Shown here in pieces: positions 9,105 to 17,438 of a stretch of 64,000 nt of DNA. Origin of the DNA: Neoasaia chiangmaiensis (GTDB lineage Bacteria; Pseudomonadota; Alphaproteobacteria; Acetobacterales; Acetobacteraceae); NCBI RefSeq assembly GCF_002005465.1, contig NZ_CP014691.1:2824001-2888000 (forward strand). Direction: 5' to 3'. The notes beneath the pieces are model-generated. The model made no database searches, was not told where the DNA came from, and saw nothing but the letters and a program-made list of their open reading frames with translations. How positions within the stretch are numbered: position 1 is the stretch's first letter; every line of letters begins with the position of its first letter. Both the position numbers and the translations under genes were made by a program.

Positions 9105-10024
9105 GTCTCCAGAAGCCCGGCCGCGCGGGCAAGATTCAGCAGGCCGGCGGCGGCCGTGTTGCCGAGCGTCTCGGGCGCGTGATGGCCGAGCAATGTGAAA
9201 GCTTTCGCGTAACGCGCCGTCAGTGCGGGCTCGCCGATCAGCACTGTCGAGGCGTCGCGTTGCGTGGCGAGCAGGCCTGTGCCACTGCGCACCTCGTCGC
9301 CGATCAGCAGGCCGGAAAGGTAGTCTCGCGCGGCGCCCGGCTCCAGCCGATCGTTCAGAACGAGGCTCCGGGTGGAAAAGAGGTGGGCGCTCAGGCTCGC
9401 CTCCGGTTCGCGCGCCGCCAGCACGCCGCGTGCGAACGCTTCGTCCCGGGCGCTTTCCGGGCTTTCGCAGTCGGACGGGAGACGACCGAGAATACTGTGA
9501 CGTGTCAGCACGGCGAACAGTTCGCCCGTCATGTAGGTTCGAAACGAGACGATCCGCCCGCTTGAGACGTGCGCCCATTTGCTGTGCGTGCCGGGCAGGA
9601 TCATGACGGCGCCGTCGGCCAATGACGGACGAACGGCCAGCGCGCCCACGACCTGTGCTTCCTCGCCGCGCATGACATCGGAAAACGCGCCGCCGACGCG
9701 CAGGCCGGGAACGATCGCGATATCGGCGGCGCGGTCGATGGCCTGGGCGATATCGGCGACACTGACCGGGCAGTCCAGATACGGAACCTCCCGCCAGCCG
9801 TTACGGCTGCCGATCATGCCGCAGGCCAGAATGGGCGTGGAGGCTGTGACCCAACCTTCCGTGACGGTTTGCAGGGCGGCCGGGAAACCGCCTTCGGGAA
9901 GATGCAGAATGCCCATGTCGGTTGCGCGGGTGTCGAGCACATCGCCGTTGCGATCAAACAGCCATGCCCGTAACGAGGATGTACCCCAGTCAAGCGCAAT
10001 CAGCGTGGTATTATTTCGTGGCAT
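9101..10024 (-). CDS. dgoK: 2-dehydro-3-deoxygalactonokinase
   Basis: Phosphorylates 2-keto-3-deoxygalactonate for DgoA. It has 307 residues. The N-terminal phosphate loop LIALDWGTSSLRAWLFD and the GTHSKWAHV segment are hallmarks of the DgoK family. It overlaps the IclR gene upstream by 14 bases and dgoA downstream by four. Together with dgoA and dgoD this defines the substrate as galactonate with good confidence. Confidence 0.93.
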   Translation of the reverse strand: MPRNNTTLIALDWGTSSLRAWLFDRNGDVLDTRATDMGILHLPEGGFPAALQTVTEGWVTASTPILACGMIGSRNGWREVPYLDCPVSVADIAQAIDRAADIAIVPGLRVGGAFSDVMRGEEAQVVGALAVRPSLADGAVMILPGTHSKWAHVSSGRIVSFRTYMTGELFAVLTRHSILGRLPSDCESPESARDEAFARGVLAAREPEASLSAHLFSTRSLVLNDRLEPGAARDYLSGLLIGDEVRSGTGLLATQRDASTVLIGEPALTARYAKAFTLLGHHAPETLGNTAAAGLLNLARAAGLLET

Positions 10025-10799
10025 CCGCTTTCTCCCGCCAGCCGAGCATTCCCGAGATGTCGCGGGCCGTGGCGATGACCAGTGGCGCCAGTGCCTCCAT
10101 GCGCGTCAGTCCCAGATAGGGTGTGGCGCTGGCCACGCTGATCGCGCCGACGATCGTATTGCCGCCGTCACGCAGTGGCGCCGCTACGCATCGGATGCCG
10201 ATCTCGTTGTCTTCCAGATCGAACACGCAGCCACGCCGACGATAATCGCGCATTCGCTGCTGCCACTTGGCAAATCGGGCATCGGTGCCGATTGTGCGCT
10301 GATAGATGCTTGCCCACTCGGTCTCGTCATCGTCGAGGAGAAGCGCGCGGCCGATGCCCGTGGTCGCAAGCGGCATCCGCTGTCCTACCCGTGACCGGGT
10401 CTCCAGGCCACGGCGGCTTTCGATCTTGTCGAGATACATGACGGCATCATCGGCGCGGATGCCGAGATGAACCGTATCGCGTGTCCGCTCGCCCAGCGAT
10501 TGCAGGGCGGTGCGGCTCAGCGATGCGAGTGGCGTGCCGGATTGGGCCTGTGTGGCGAGGCGTGCGAGCTTGGGTCCCAGGGCGTAATGTCCCGCGCGGT
10601 CCAGCCGAAGCCAATTCTGCTGCAACAGGGCGGCTGTCAGCCGCTGGGTCGTGCTGCGCGTGCATCCGATGATGGCGGCCAGCTCCGAGAGTGTTTCCGC
10701 ACCGTCGCCGATGGCCTGCACGATGGAGAGCCCGCGACCCAGTGTCTGGGTTCCTTGCGGCCAGTCGTTCGTCGGGTCGATATGTTCTGCGCTATCCAT
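10011..10799 (-). CDS. IclR-family transcriptional regulator of the galactonate/galactose operon
   Basis: 262 residues. The N-terminal winged HTH (TLGRGLSIVQAIGDGAETLSE to about residue 80, with CTRSTTQRLTAALL as recognition helix) is followed by the IclR effector domain with DAVMYLDKIES and the C-terminal GAISVASA strand. It is the first gene of the operon and overlaps dgoK, so it probably regulates its own transcription and the operon. The ligand is inferred to be galactonate or a deoxy-keto intermediate. A 22-bp inverted repeat that fits an operator is 39 bases upstream of its start. Confidence 0.9.
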   Translation of the reverse strand: MDSAEHIDPTNDWPQGTQTLGRGLSIVQAIGDGAETLSELAAIIGCTRSTTQRLTAALLQQNWLRLDRAGHYALGPKLARLATQAQSGTPLASLSRTALQSLGERTRDTVHLGIRADDAVMYLDKIESRRGLETRSRVGQRMPLATTGIGRALLLDDDETEWASIYQRTIGTDARFAKWQQRMRDYRRRGCVFDLEDNEIGIRCVAAPLRDGGNTIVGAISVASATPYLGLTRMEALAPLVIATARDISGMLGWREKADATK

Positions 10800-10837
10800 A
10801 CGAACGCTGTTCTAGGCAGTGGACGCAGGTGTCTCAA

Positions 10838-10859
10838 TATATGGTCGGTGACCCATATA
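10838..10859. promoter_or_regulatory. Probable IclR operator
   Basis: TATATGG and its exact complement CCATATA are separated by 8 bases (22 bp in all), upstream of the IclR start. It is the only strong dyad in this 200-bp region. Position and size suit an autoregulatory IclR dimer site; binding is inferred. Confidence 0.55.
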
Positions 10860-11007
10860 GTGAGTATTTAGATATTACAGTCGCTTGCATGGCGTGCATC
10901 GCCGAATGTCACGGTGTTGTTATTCCCCTTGGGGTGAGGGCGGCGGATTTCCTGCGCCCGCCTGCCAGCACGTGCCGCTTATGGACGTCTCGCGGCAGGT
11001 GTCCGGG

Positions 11008-11478
11008 TTAAAGACCAAGCGCCGAAAGAGAAGGGTGGTCGATCGGGCGCGGTGCGGCGCGATCCCAATGGAACAGGCGGTCGGTTTCGCGGATGGCAAG
11101 GTCGTTGATGCTGGCATGGCGGTGCGTCATCAGGCCGTCGGCGTCGAAAGCCCAGTTCTCGTTGCCATAAGCCCGAAACCACTGGCCGGCCGTATCGCGC
11201 CATTCATAGGCAAAACGGACGGCAATGCGCTCCTCGTTGAACGCCCATAATTCCTTGATGAGCCGATAGTCGTGTTCTTTCGACCATTTGTCGGTCAGGA
11301 AGGCAACGATAGCGTCCCGTCCCTTGAGGAAGATGTCCCGGTTGCGCCATGCACTCTCCGGCGAATAGGCGAGGGAGACGCGCTGTGGGTCGCGTGTGTT
11401 CCACGCATCTTCGGCGGCGCGCACTTTCTGCGTCGCGGTTTCGTGTGTGAAGGGCGGCAGGGGCGGACGCTGCGGCAT
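11008..11478 (-). CDS. NTF2-like protein of the DUF1348 type
   Basis: 156 residues starting [20 protein letters not shown]. The pattern [40 protein letters not shown] and [20 protein letters not shown] is that of the DUF1348 branch of the SnoaL/NTF2 fold. Function is not established; these proteins resemble small ligand-binding or isomerase folds. The start codon shares one base with the stop of the glutaminyl cyclase gene (TGATG), which fixes the start and places it at the end of the tldD operon. A longer upstream frame is a shadow of the cyclase gene. Confidence 0.83.
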   Translation of the reverse strand: MPQRPPLPPFTHETATQKVRAAEDAWNTRDPQRVSLAYSPESAWRNRDIFLKGRDAIVAFLTDKWSKEHDYRLIKELWAFNEERIAVRFAYEWRDTAGQWFRAYGNENWAFDADGLMTHRHASINDLAIRETDRLFHWDRAAPRPIDHPSLSALGL

Positions 11479-12281
11479 CAGAGACTCCGGGGCAGGGGTA
11501 TGGGCGGGCGGATTTCGAAGAGGAGCGGCCAGTCCTTGCCGGTGACGAACAGGCGGTCGGTTTTGGCGTCGTAGGCAATGCCGTTCGGCACGGCATCCGG
11601 ATCGGTGGCGCCGATCTGGTCCGCCAGTGGTGTCAGGTCGATCCAGCCGAGCACATGGCCGCTCCGTGGATCGATACGGGCGATTTCGTCCGTCAGCCAT
11701 ATGTTGGCGAGGATTTCGCCATGAACGTATTCAAGCTCGTTAAGATGCCGCAGCGGCGTACCGTTCGCCGTAACGCGGAGGGTGTGCACGACATGGAAAT
11801 CGCGTGGATCGAGAAAACGCAACACCGGCGTTCCATCGGACAGGACGATGTGATGGCCATCGCTAGTCATCGCCCAGCCTTCGCCAGTGTAGCGCAGCGC
11901 GCCGATCGGCTTGAGGTCGGGCAGGGACCAGCGGAATCCGCGCTGGTTGCGCCACGTCACGCTCAGGATCTGATTGTCCCAGATCACGATTCCCTCGCCG
12001 AAATAATCCGGCGACAGGGCGACGCTACGGATGGTTCGGCCGGTCGCGAGGTCTTCCTGCCGAATGAACGACTGCCCTTCGTAGCCTGTACTTTCGTAAA
12101 GGCTGCCGTCATGAAAGAGCAGCCCCTCGGTAAAGGCGGTGGCATCATGTGGATAGGTGCGGATGACCTCGGCGGTCTGCACCGGCAGGGCTGGCGCTTC
12201 GGCGCGGGCCGGTGAATGCGTCGTTACCGCCAGGATCGCCAGAAGACTGGCCACTGGATGTCGCGCTTTGGTGGGTATCAT
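11478..12281 (-). CDS. Exported glutaminyl-peptide cyclotransferase
   Basis: 267 residues with an N-terminal signal peptide ([20 protein letters not shown]). Plant-type glutamine cyclotransferase: [40 protein letters not shown] and [19 protein letters not shown] are the conserved beta-propeller blades with the catalytic Glu in FTEGL. It converts N-terminal Gln to pyroglutamate, here in the periplasm, on unknown substrates. The start at 12281 forms an ATGA with the upstream gene and leads directly into the signal peptide. Confidence 0.9.
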   Translation of the reverse strand: MIPTKARHPVASLLAILAVTTHSPARAEAPALPVQTAEVIRTYPHDATAFTEGLLFHDGSLYESTGYEGQSFIRQEDLATGRTIRSVALSPDYFGEGIVIWDNQILSVTWRNQRGFRWSLPDLKPIGALRYTGEGWAMTSDGHHIVLSDGTPVLRFLDPRDFHVVHTLRVTANGTPLRHLNELEYVHGEILANIWLTDEIARIDPRSGHVLGWIDLTPLADQIGATDPDAVPNGIAYDAKTDRLFVTGKDWPLLFEIRPPIPLPRSL

Positions 12282-12910
12282 CGCGTGCGATAGCTGGGCA
12301 GGGAGAGGTGATACCGAATGGCGACGGCCCGCAGGCCGAACCCGAGGCTGAAGGCGCCGAGCGCCGTCAAGGTTGGGTCGAGCCCCATATATTGCGCAAA
12401 AACGTAACACCCTGCCGAGAGGGCCGCCGCCGTCACATAGATCTCCGGCCGGATCACGATGGAGGGCATGTTCGCCAGCACGTCGCGGAAAATGCCGCCG
12501 ACGCAGGCCGTCACCACGCCCATGATCGCCGCGGGCAGGCCCGGAATGTCATAGGCCAGCGCCTTCGCCGCGCCGTAGACCGCATAGGCCGCCAATCCGA
12601 CGCCATCGAACCAGTCCACGGCATGGGCCGACCACCAGCGGACGGGTGTCAGCCAGACGAGCCAGGCCATCAGCAGGCAGATTGCGATGGTCAGCGAACC
12701 ATGCATCCAGAAGACCGGCGCGCCGATCAGCAGATCGCGCACGGTGCCCCCGCCGACACCGGTGAGGGCCGCGAAGAACATGAATGTGACGACGTTCTGC
12801 TGAGCCCGGGCGGCGACCAATGCGCCGGATACGGCGAAAACCGCGGTGCCGATCATGTCCAGATCGCGCAGTGCCGTGGCGGGAAGATGATGTGGCACGA
12901 AAGGCGTCAT
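12278..12910 (-). CDS. TRIC/YicG-like cation channel family membrane protein
   Basis: 210 residues with about seven hydrophobic segments in two repeated halves. Each half has the family glycine motif: LTGVGGGTVRDLLIG in the first and VTACVGGIFRDVLANMP in the second. This is the UPF0126 family, prokaryotic relatives of trimeric intracellular cation channels. The physiological ion here is unknown. Its start overlaps the stop of the 74-residue gene and its stop overlaps the cyclase start, both as ATGA. Confidence 0.9.
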   Translation of the reverse strand: MTPFVPHHLPATALRDLDMIGTAVFAVSGALVAARAQQNVVTFMFFAALTGVGGGTVRDLLIGAPVFWMHGSLTIAICLLMAWLVWLTPVRWWSAHAVDWFDGVGLAAYAVYGAAKALAYDIPGLPAAIMGVVTACVGGIFRDVLANMPSIVIRPEIYVTAAALSAGCYVFAQYMGLDPTLTALGAFSLGFGLRAVAIRYHLSLPSYRTR

Positions 12911-13131
12911 GCACCCGGCGGTCCGACAAGGCGCCATATTTCCTCGAGTGCTGCCTGCAATGTGGGTTGTGGCGTGCCCCAGGTGACGCCTTCGGACGGT
13001 TTTTCCAGCCCGATGCTCCAGCCACCGCCGGGAGGGCGCTCGATCTGCACGCCCCAATCTTCCGGAATGCGCTCAAGAAGACGGATCAGCCGCGCGTCGG
13101 CGTTCGCGGGCCTGGCGTAGTTATGGCCCAT
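12907..13131 (-). CDS. Hypothetical 74-residue protein in the tldD operon
   Basis: Not recognised. It begins MGHNYARPANADARLIRLLE and ends with a predicted amphipathic helix (LQAALEEIWRLV). There is no signal peptide and no cysteine. It is flanked by a TGATG junction with tldD and an ATGA junction with the channel gene; this exact fit between two real genes is the best evidence that it is translated. Confidence 0.72.
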   Translation of the reverse strand: MGHNYARPANADARLIRLLERIPEDWGVQIERPPGGGWSIGLEKPSEGVTWGTPQPTLQAALEEIWRLVGPPGA

Positions 13132-14603
13132 CAGGCAGTTCCCCCGACGGTCAGGCCGGCGAGTTTCAGCGTCGGTTGCCCGACGCCGACGGGAACACCC
13201 TGTCCGGCCTTGCCGCAGGTGCCAATGCCAGGGTCGAGAGCCACGTCCGCGCCGATCATCGAAATCTTGTTCATGGCATCCGCACCATTCCCGATGAGCG
13301 TCGCGCCCCTGACGGGGCGCGTCACCTTGCCGTCCTCGATCAGATAGGCTTCGGACATCGCGAAGACGAACTTGCCGGACGTGATATCGACCTGACCACC
13401 CCCGAAATCGACGGCGTAGAGGCCACGCTTCGTTGAGCGGATCATGTCTTCCGTGGTTGCATCACCCCCGAGCATCAGCGTGTTGGTCATGCGCGGCAGC
13501 GGTGCGTGGGCGTAGGACTCCCGGCGGCCATTGCCTGTGGCGGCGACACCGCTGAGGCGTGCGTTCAGTCGATCCTGAATGAAGCCACGGAGAATGCCGT
13601 CCTCGATCATGACGGTACGGCCAGTGGGTGTGCCTTCGTCGTCCACCGTCAGGGAACCGCGTGCTTCCGGCAGGGTGCCGTCGTCGATCACCGTCACGCC
13701 GGGGGCGGCGACGCGCTGGCCGACCATGTTGGCGAAACAGGACGTGCCCTTGCGGTTGAAATCGCCCTCCAGTCCATGGCCGACGGCTTCGTGCAGCAGG
13801 ATGCCCGGCCATCCGGCACCCAGCACGACGTCCATTTCGCCCGCCGGGGCGGGGGCGGCTTCGAGATTGACCAGGGCGCGACGCAGGGCCTCGTCCACGG
13901 CGCCTTTCCAGACATCCGGGCTCGTCAGCCGTTCGAGCGGATAGCGTCCACCCAGGCCACGACCGCCACTTTCGCGGCGTCCGTCACGTTCAACGACGAC
14001 GGAGATGTTAAGACGCACGAGGGGCCGTAGATCGGCGATATCCCTGCCTTCGCCGCGCATGATGCGAACCGCCTGCCATTCGGAGGACAGTGAGGCGCTG
14101 ACCTGCACGACGCGTGTGTCCTTGCCGCGTGCATAGGCGTCGATCTCGCCCAGCAGGGCGGCGCGCTGGGCGAAGTCGCTGCCGTCGCGGGGGTTTGCAT
14201 CGCCATACAGTCGGCGGTTCGTGGGGGCGGGTACGGCCGCCAGCGTGCCGGATCGGCCCTGACGCACCATCGATACGGCATTCGATGCGCGTCTGACGGC
14301 GCTTTCGCTCAGGTCGTCCGAGTGGGCGAATCCTGTTTCGCTGCCCAATACGGCGCGCAGGCCGAAACCGGACGAGGTGTCGAAGTTGGCGGCGCGGATG
14401 ACGCCGTCGTCAAGACTGAGGGATTCGCTTTCCCGATATTCGAGGAAGAGTTCCCCATCATCCATGCCATCCAGGCTCTGGCCGATCAGGCGCTCCGCCG
14501 TGTGGCGGTCCAGTTGCGCGTGCGGCCCTTCGAAGAAGAGGCGATCCGTGACCGAAAGGGCGGATATCGGGCTTGAAAGAGGATCGGCGGCTTGCAGGCT
14601 CAT
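13131..14603 (-). CDS. tldD: Metalloprotease TldD
   Basis: 490 residues, normal length. TldD/PmbA-family zinc protease subunit; with TldE it degrades unfolded peptides and matures microcin-like peptides and CcdA. The active-site motif HEAVGHGLEGDFNRKGTSCF gives the HExxxH zinc ligands. ESESLSLDDGVIRAANFD and the C-terminal GTCGKAGQGVPVGVGQPTLK are also typical. The ATG at 14603 (MSLQAADPL) is chosen from the family N-terminus. It is the first gene of a five-gene overlapped operon. Its TldE partner is not in the window. Confidence 0.95.
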   Translation of the reverse strand: MSLQAADPLSSPISALSVTDRLFFEGPHAQLDRHTAERLIGQSLDGMDDGELFLEYRESESLSLDDGVIRAANFDTSSGFGLRAVLGSETGFAHSDDLSESAVRRASNAVSMVRQGRSGTLAAVPAPTNRRLYGDANPRDGSDFAQRAALLGEIDAYARGKDTRVVQVSASLSSEWQAVRIMRGEGRDIADLRPLVRLNISVVVERDGRRESGGRGLGGRYPLERLTSPDVWKGAVDEALRRALVNLEAAPAPAGEMDVVLGAGWPGILLHEAVGHGLEGDFNRKGTSCFANMVGQRVAAPGVTVIDDGTLPEARGSLTVDDEGTPTGRTVMIEDGILRGFIQDRLNARLSGVAATGNGRRESYAHAPLPRMTNTLMLGGDATTEDMIRSTKRGLYAVDFGGGQVDITSGKFVFAMSEAYLIEDGKVTRPVRGATLIGNGADAMNKISMIGADVALDPGIGTCGKAGQGVPVGVGQPTLKLAGLTVGGTA

Positions 14604-14763
14604 GGGAATACGGCGTCTTTCTTTTGCGTCCTGACACCAACATGGCGATATTGGCGGACGATTGCGAGGGGCTGTTTGCGCAACCTGATGGCTTCCCATG
14701 CGCTCGACGGGATGATCCTGTCGCAGGATACTGCGAAGACGACATGAGGAATGATAGCCCGAT

Positions 14764-17028
14764 ATGACGATGCGACCAAGGAAGCTGACCGTTCTGCTGT
14801 TGAGCGTCTCCAGTCTCGCCATCGCATCCGTGGACCCTCTTCGGGCGCAAACCGTGCAGCCGGCGCCCTCGTCACAGTTCACACCGACGGAACAATCCGA
14901 GCGTCATCCTGTGGCGGCGCTGGCCCCGGTTCCCCCGGCGACACCGTCGCCTGCTGCGAAAGACAAACCGGCAGGGGCCGCGGGAGGCACGCTGCCCGGA
15001 AAGCCGGACCCTGCGTCGAACTCCGAAAACGATGGGAAGGAGTCGCAACGAGCCGTGCCGGCCCCGTCCGCCGCCGGTGACGGGGCGGATGGCAAACCGG
15101 CTGCCCCGTCCGTCGCATCCGAAACGAAGGGCGACGGCAAGGCGACGGCGCCCGCAGGTCAGCCCGTTGCGCCCGCTTCTTCGCCTGACGGATCACGGCA
15201 AGGGGCGGCGAACGATAATGCGCCGCAAGTCGGAAAAAGCGCGCCGGACGATCATGCCGATACAAATGCCACGCGGCAGGCGCAGGGGCGGCCCCAGCAA
15301 TATACGGTTGCAAGCGAGGCCGCCGTGGGCATGCGCCTGCGCAATGTGCCTCAGGACCTGCGATCGCCATCGATTGCACTCGATGGTCTGTTTGCCGCGA
15401 TTGGAGGCGCGCATATCTTCCCCGATTTCAAGACGGCCGCCGACGCAACGCCCGATGCTGCGCCGACGACGCTGGTGCAGGAATGGCGCGCTGCGCAGAA
15501 GCAACCGAATTTCGATCTGAAGGCGTTCGTGAACGCGCATTTCACTCCGTCGCCGGTGGCGGAGGTGTCCTACAAACATAACGCAAACGAAAATATTTTC
15601 GATTATATCGATGGCATGTGGGGTGTGCTGACGCGCGGGCCGGATAAACCTGTCGCCTATTCGTCCCGCCTGCCGTTGCCCTATCTCTATGTGGTGCCGG
15701 GGGGGCGGTTCTCCGAGCTATATTATTGGGACAGTTATTTCACCATGATCGGCCTCTATGAGAGCGGTCGTTTCGATCTCATGCGTGACATGGTGAAGGA
15801 CATGGCGTCGCAGCTGGACCGCTACGCGCATATTCCGAACGGCACGCGGACCTATTATCTCAGTCGATCCGAGCCGCCGTTTTTTGCGTTGATGGTCGAT
15901 CTGCTGGCCAATCATGATGGTCAGGGCGTTTACACGACATTCCTGCCGGAATTGCAGCGCGAATACGATTACTGGATGGATGGTGCGGGCAATCTGGCGC
16001 CAGGGCATGCCTACCGCCATGTGGTGCGGCTGGCGGATGGAACGCTGCTCAATCGTCACTGGGACGATCTCGATACGCCGCGTGACGAAAGCTATCCCGA
16101 AGACGTGGCGACGGCCAACAGCGCCAGGCGGCCGCCGGAGGAAGTCTATCGCGATCTGCGTGCAGGGGGTGAGACCGGCTGGGATTTCTCTTCGCGCTGG
16201 CTTTCCGACGGACATGACATGGCCAGCATTCACACTACGGATATTGCCACGATCGAAGTCAATTGCCTTGTTGCGCATCTGGAACAGACTCTGGCGCATG
16301 CCTATGCACTGAGCGGCGACAACAAGCGATCGGGCGAGTACGATCATCTGGCGGCGGCGCGTATCGACGCCGTACGACGTCTGATGTGGAGCGCGGACAG
16401 GCAGGCGTTCTTCGATTATGACTGGAAGGCTCAGCGTCAGACGACAGTACTCTCCGCCGCGACGGTGGTGCCGCTGTTCCTGCACATGGCAACGCAGGCG
16501 CAAGCGGACGGTGTTGCCGCGACGGTGCAGGGCACGCTGCTGAAAGCTGGTGGCATCATGGCGACCGATCGGCATAGCGGCCAACAATGGGACGCACCGA
16601 ATGGCTGGGCACCGCTTGAGTGGATGGCGATCAAGGGATTCAAGACATACGGCAATGATCGTCTGGCGGAGGATATTGCGCAACGCTGGATGACGCGCGT
16701 GATTGCGACTTATGAAAAATCGGGCGTGTTGCTTGAGAAATACGATGTGGAAGCGACCACGATCAGCCCAACAGGTGGCGGTGGTGGGGGTGAATATCCC
16801 ATGCAGATTGGTTTTGGCTGGACCAACGGCACGCTGCTCGGTTTGATGAACGGCTATCCGGCCGTGGCTGATCGTATTCTCAAGCGCAATCCGCTCGCCA
16901 ATCAACCGACTGTTCAGGCATTACCGCCTGTCGATGCCTACAGCGTCAGTAATCCTGCCAATAATGGTGAGCAAAAAGGAAAAACAGTATCCGACCCTGC
17001 AACACCGCCATCAGTTGAGCATCACTGA
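14764..17028 (+). CDS. treA: Periplasmic trehalase with long disordered N-terminal insert
   Basis: Hydrolyses trehalose to two glucose units outside the cytoplasm (GH37). It has 754 residues against about 550-570 for typical TreA. A signal peptide (LTVLLLSVSSLAIASVDPLRAQ) is followed by some 150 residues rich in Ala, Pro, Gly, Lys and Asp with no predicted fold; the catalytic domain starts near residue 190. Signature 1 PGGRFSELYYWDSYF is near 311, signature 2 QQWDAPNGWAPLEW near 607, and the Gly loop GGGGGEYPMQIGFGWTNG near the end. There is a further polar tail. The gene is divergent from tldD with 160 bp between starts. Confidence 0.94.
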   Translation: MTMRPRKLTVLLLSVSSLAIASVDPLRAQTVQPAPSSQFTPTEQSERHPVAALAPVPPATPSPAAKDKPAGAAGGTLPGKPDPASNSENDGKESQRAVPAPSAAGDGADGKPAAPSVASETKGDGKATAPAGQPVAPASSPDGSRQGAANDNAPQVGKSAPDDHADTNATRQAQGRPQQYTVASEAAVGMRLRNVPQDLRSPSIALDGLFAAIGGAHIFPDFKTAADATPDAAPTTLVQEWRAAQKQPNFDLKAFVNAHFTPSPVAEVSYKHNANENIFDYIDGMWGVLTRGPDKPVAYSSRLPLPYLYVVPGGRFSELYYWDSYFTMIGLYESGRFDLMRDMVKDMASQLDRYAHIPNGTRTYYLSRSEPPFFALMVDLLANHDGQGVYTTFLPELQREYDYWMDGAGNLAPGHAYRHVVRLADGTLLNRHWDDLDTPRDESYPEDVATANSARRPPEEVYRDLRAGGETGWDFSSRWLSDGHDMASIHTTDIATIEVNCLVAHLEQTLAHAYALSGDNKRSGEYDHLAAARIDAVRRLMWSADRQAFFDYDWKAQRQTTVLSAATVVPLFLHMATQAQADGVAATVQGTLLKAGGIMATDRHSGQQWDAPNGWAPLEWMAIKGFKTYGNDRLAEDIAQRWMTRVIATYEKSGVLLEKYDVEATTISPTGGGGGGEYPMQIGFGWTNGTLLGLMNGYPAVADRILKRNPLANQPTVQALPPVDAYSVSNPANNGEQKGKTVSDPATPPSVEHH

Positions 17029-17438
17029 ATTATTTCTATGAAATATGGCATCGTCGGCTTATTGGAAGATGAGAATGGCCGACGAAGACATGATGCCAGC
17101 CTGAAAGTTTATTGTCCGTCTGTATAAAAGAAATATTGATCGTCAAGAGGTAAGTTGACCTGCCGAGTCCAGAATTGGAACTTAAGGCCGGTCAATTTCT
17201 GAACTGCGCATTGTTTATTCCGAAGTCGCAATGTGTCCCTATAATTTAATCAATTCCACAACAAACTAGAGTCAGAGGGGAATAACGGTCATTAACGATT
17301 TAAAAACGGTGGAAACGTGTAATTAATGATTTTTTGATTTCCTGTATGCCACGATACTATTCTATTCTGATGTGGTAATTCGTTGTTTATTATATAATTG
17401 GTAAGTATCAATATTAAAGATATATAGGGGCTAAATCA
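17029..17438. other. AT-rich intergenic region ahead of the three-gene cluster
   Basis: 410 bases without a supportable gene. It is visibly the most AT-rich stretch of the window, dense in TTAAT, ATATA and TTTTTT runs. A hairpin (TCGTCGGC / GCCGACGA, 17051-17085) just after treA may end that transcript. The last 60 bases before the aminotransferase contain many TATAAT-like strings, but no single promoter can be chosen by eye. Composition suggests acquired DNA or a silenced regulatory region. Confidence 0.6.
17051..17085. terminator. Hairpin downstream of treA
   Basis: An 8-bp perfect stem, TCGTCGGC / GCCGACGA, with a 19-base loop, 23 bases after the trehalase stop. There is no U-run, so termination is only suggested. 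Confidence 0.35.

Noticed and set aside
15718-16905. 395-codon minus-strand frame opposite treA
   Set aside because: Lies within the trehalase catalytic domain, whose signatures are intact; composition is shadow-like.
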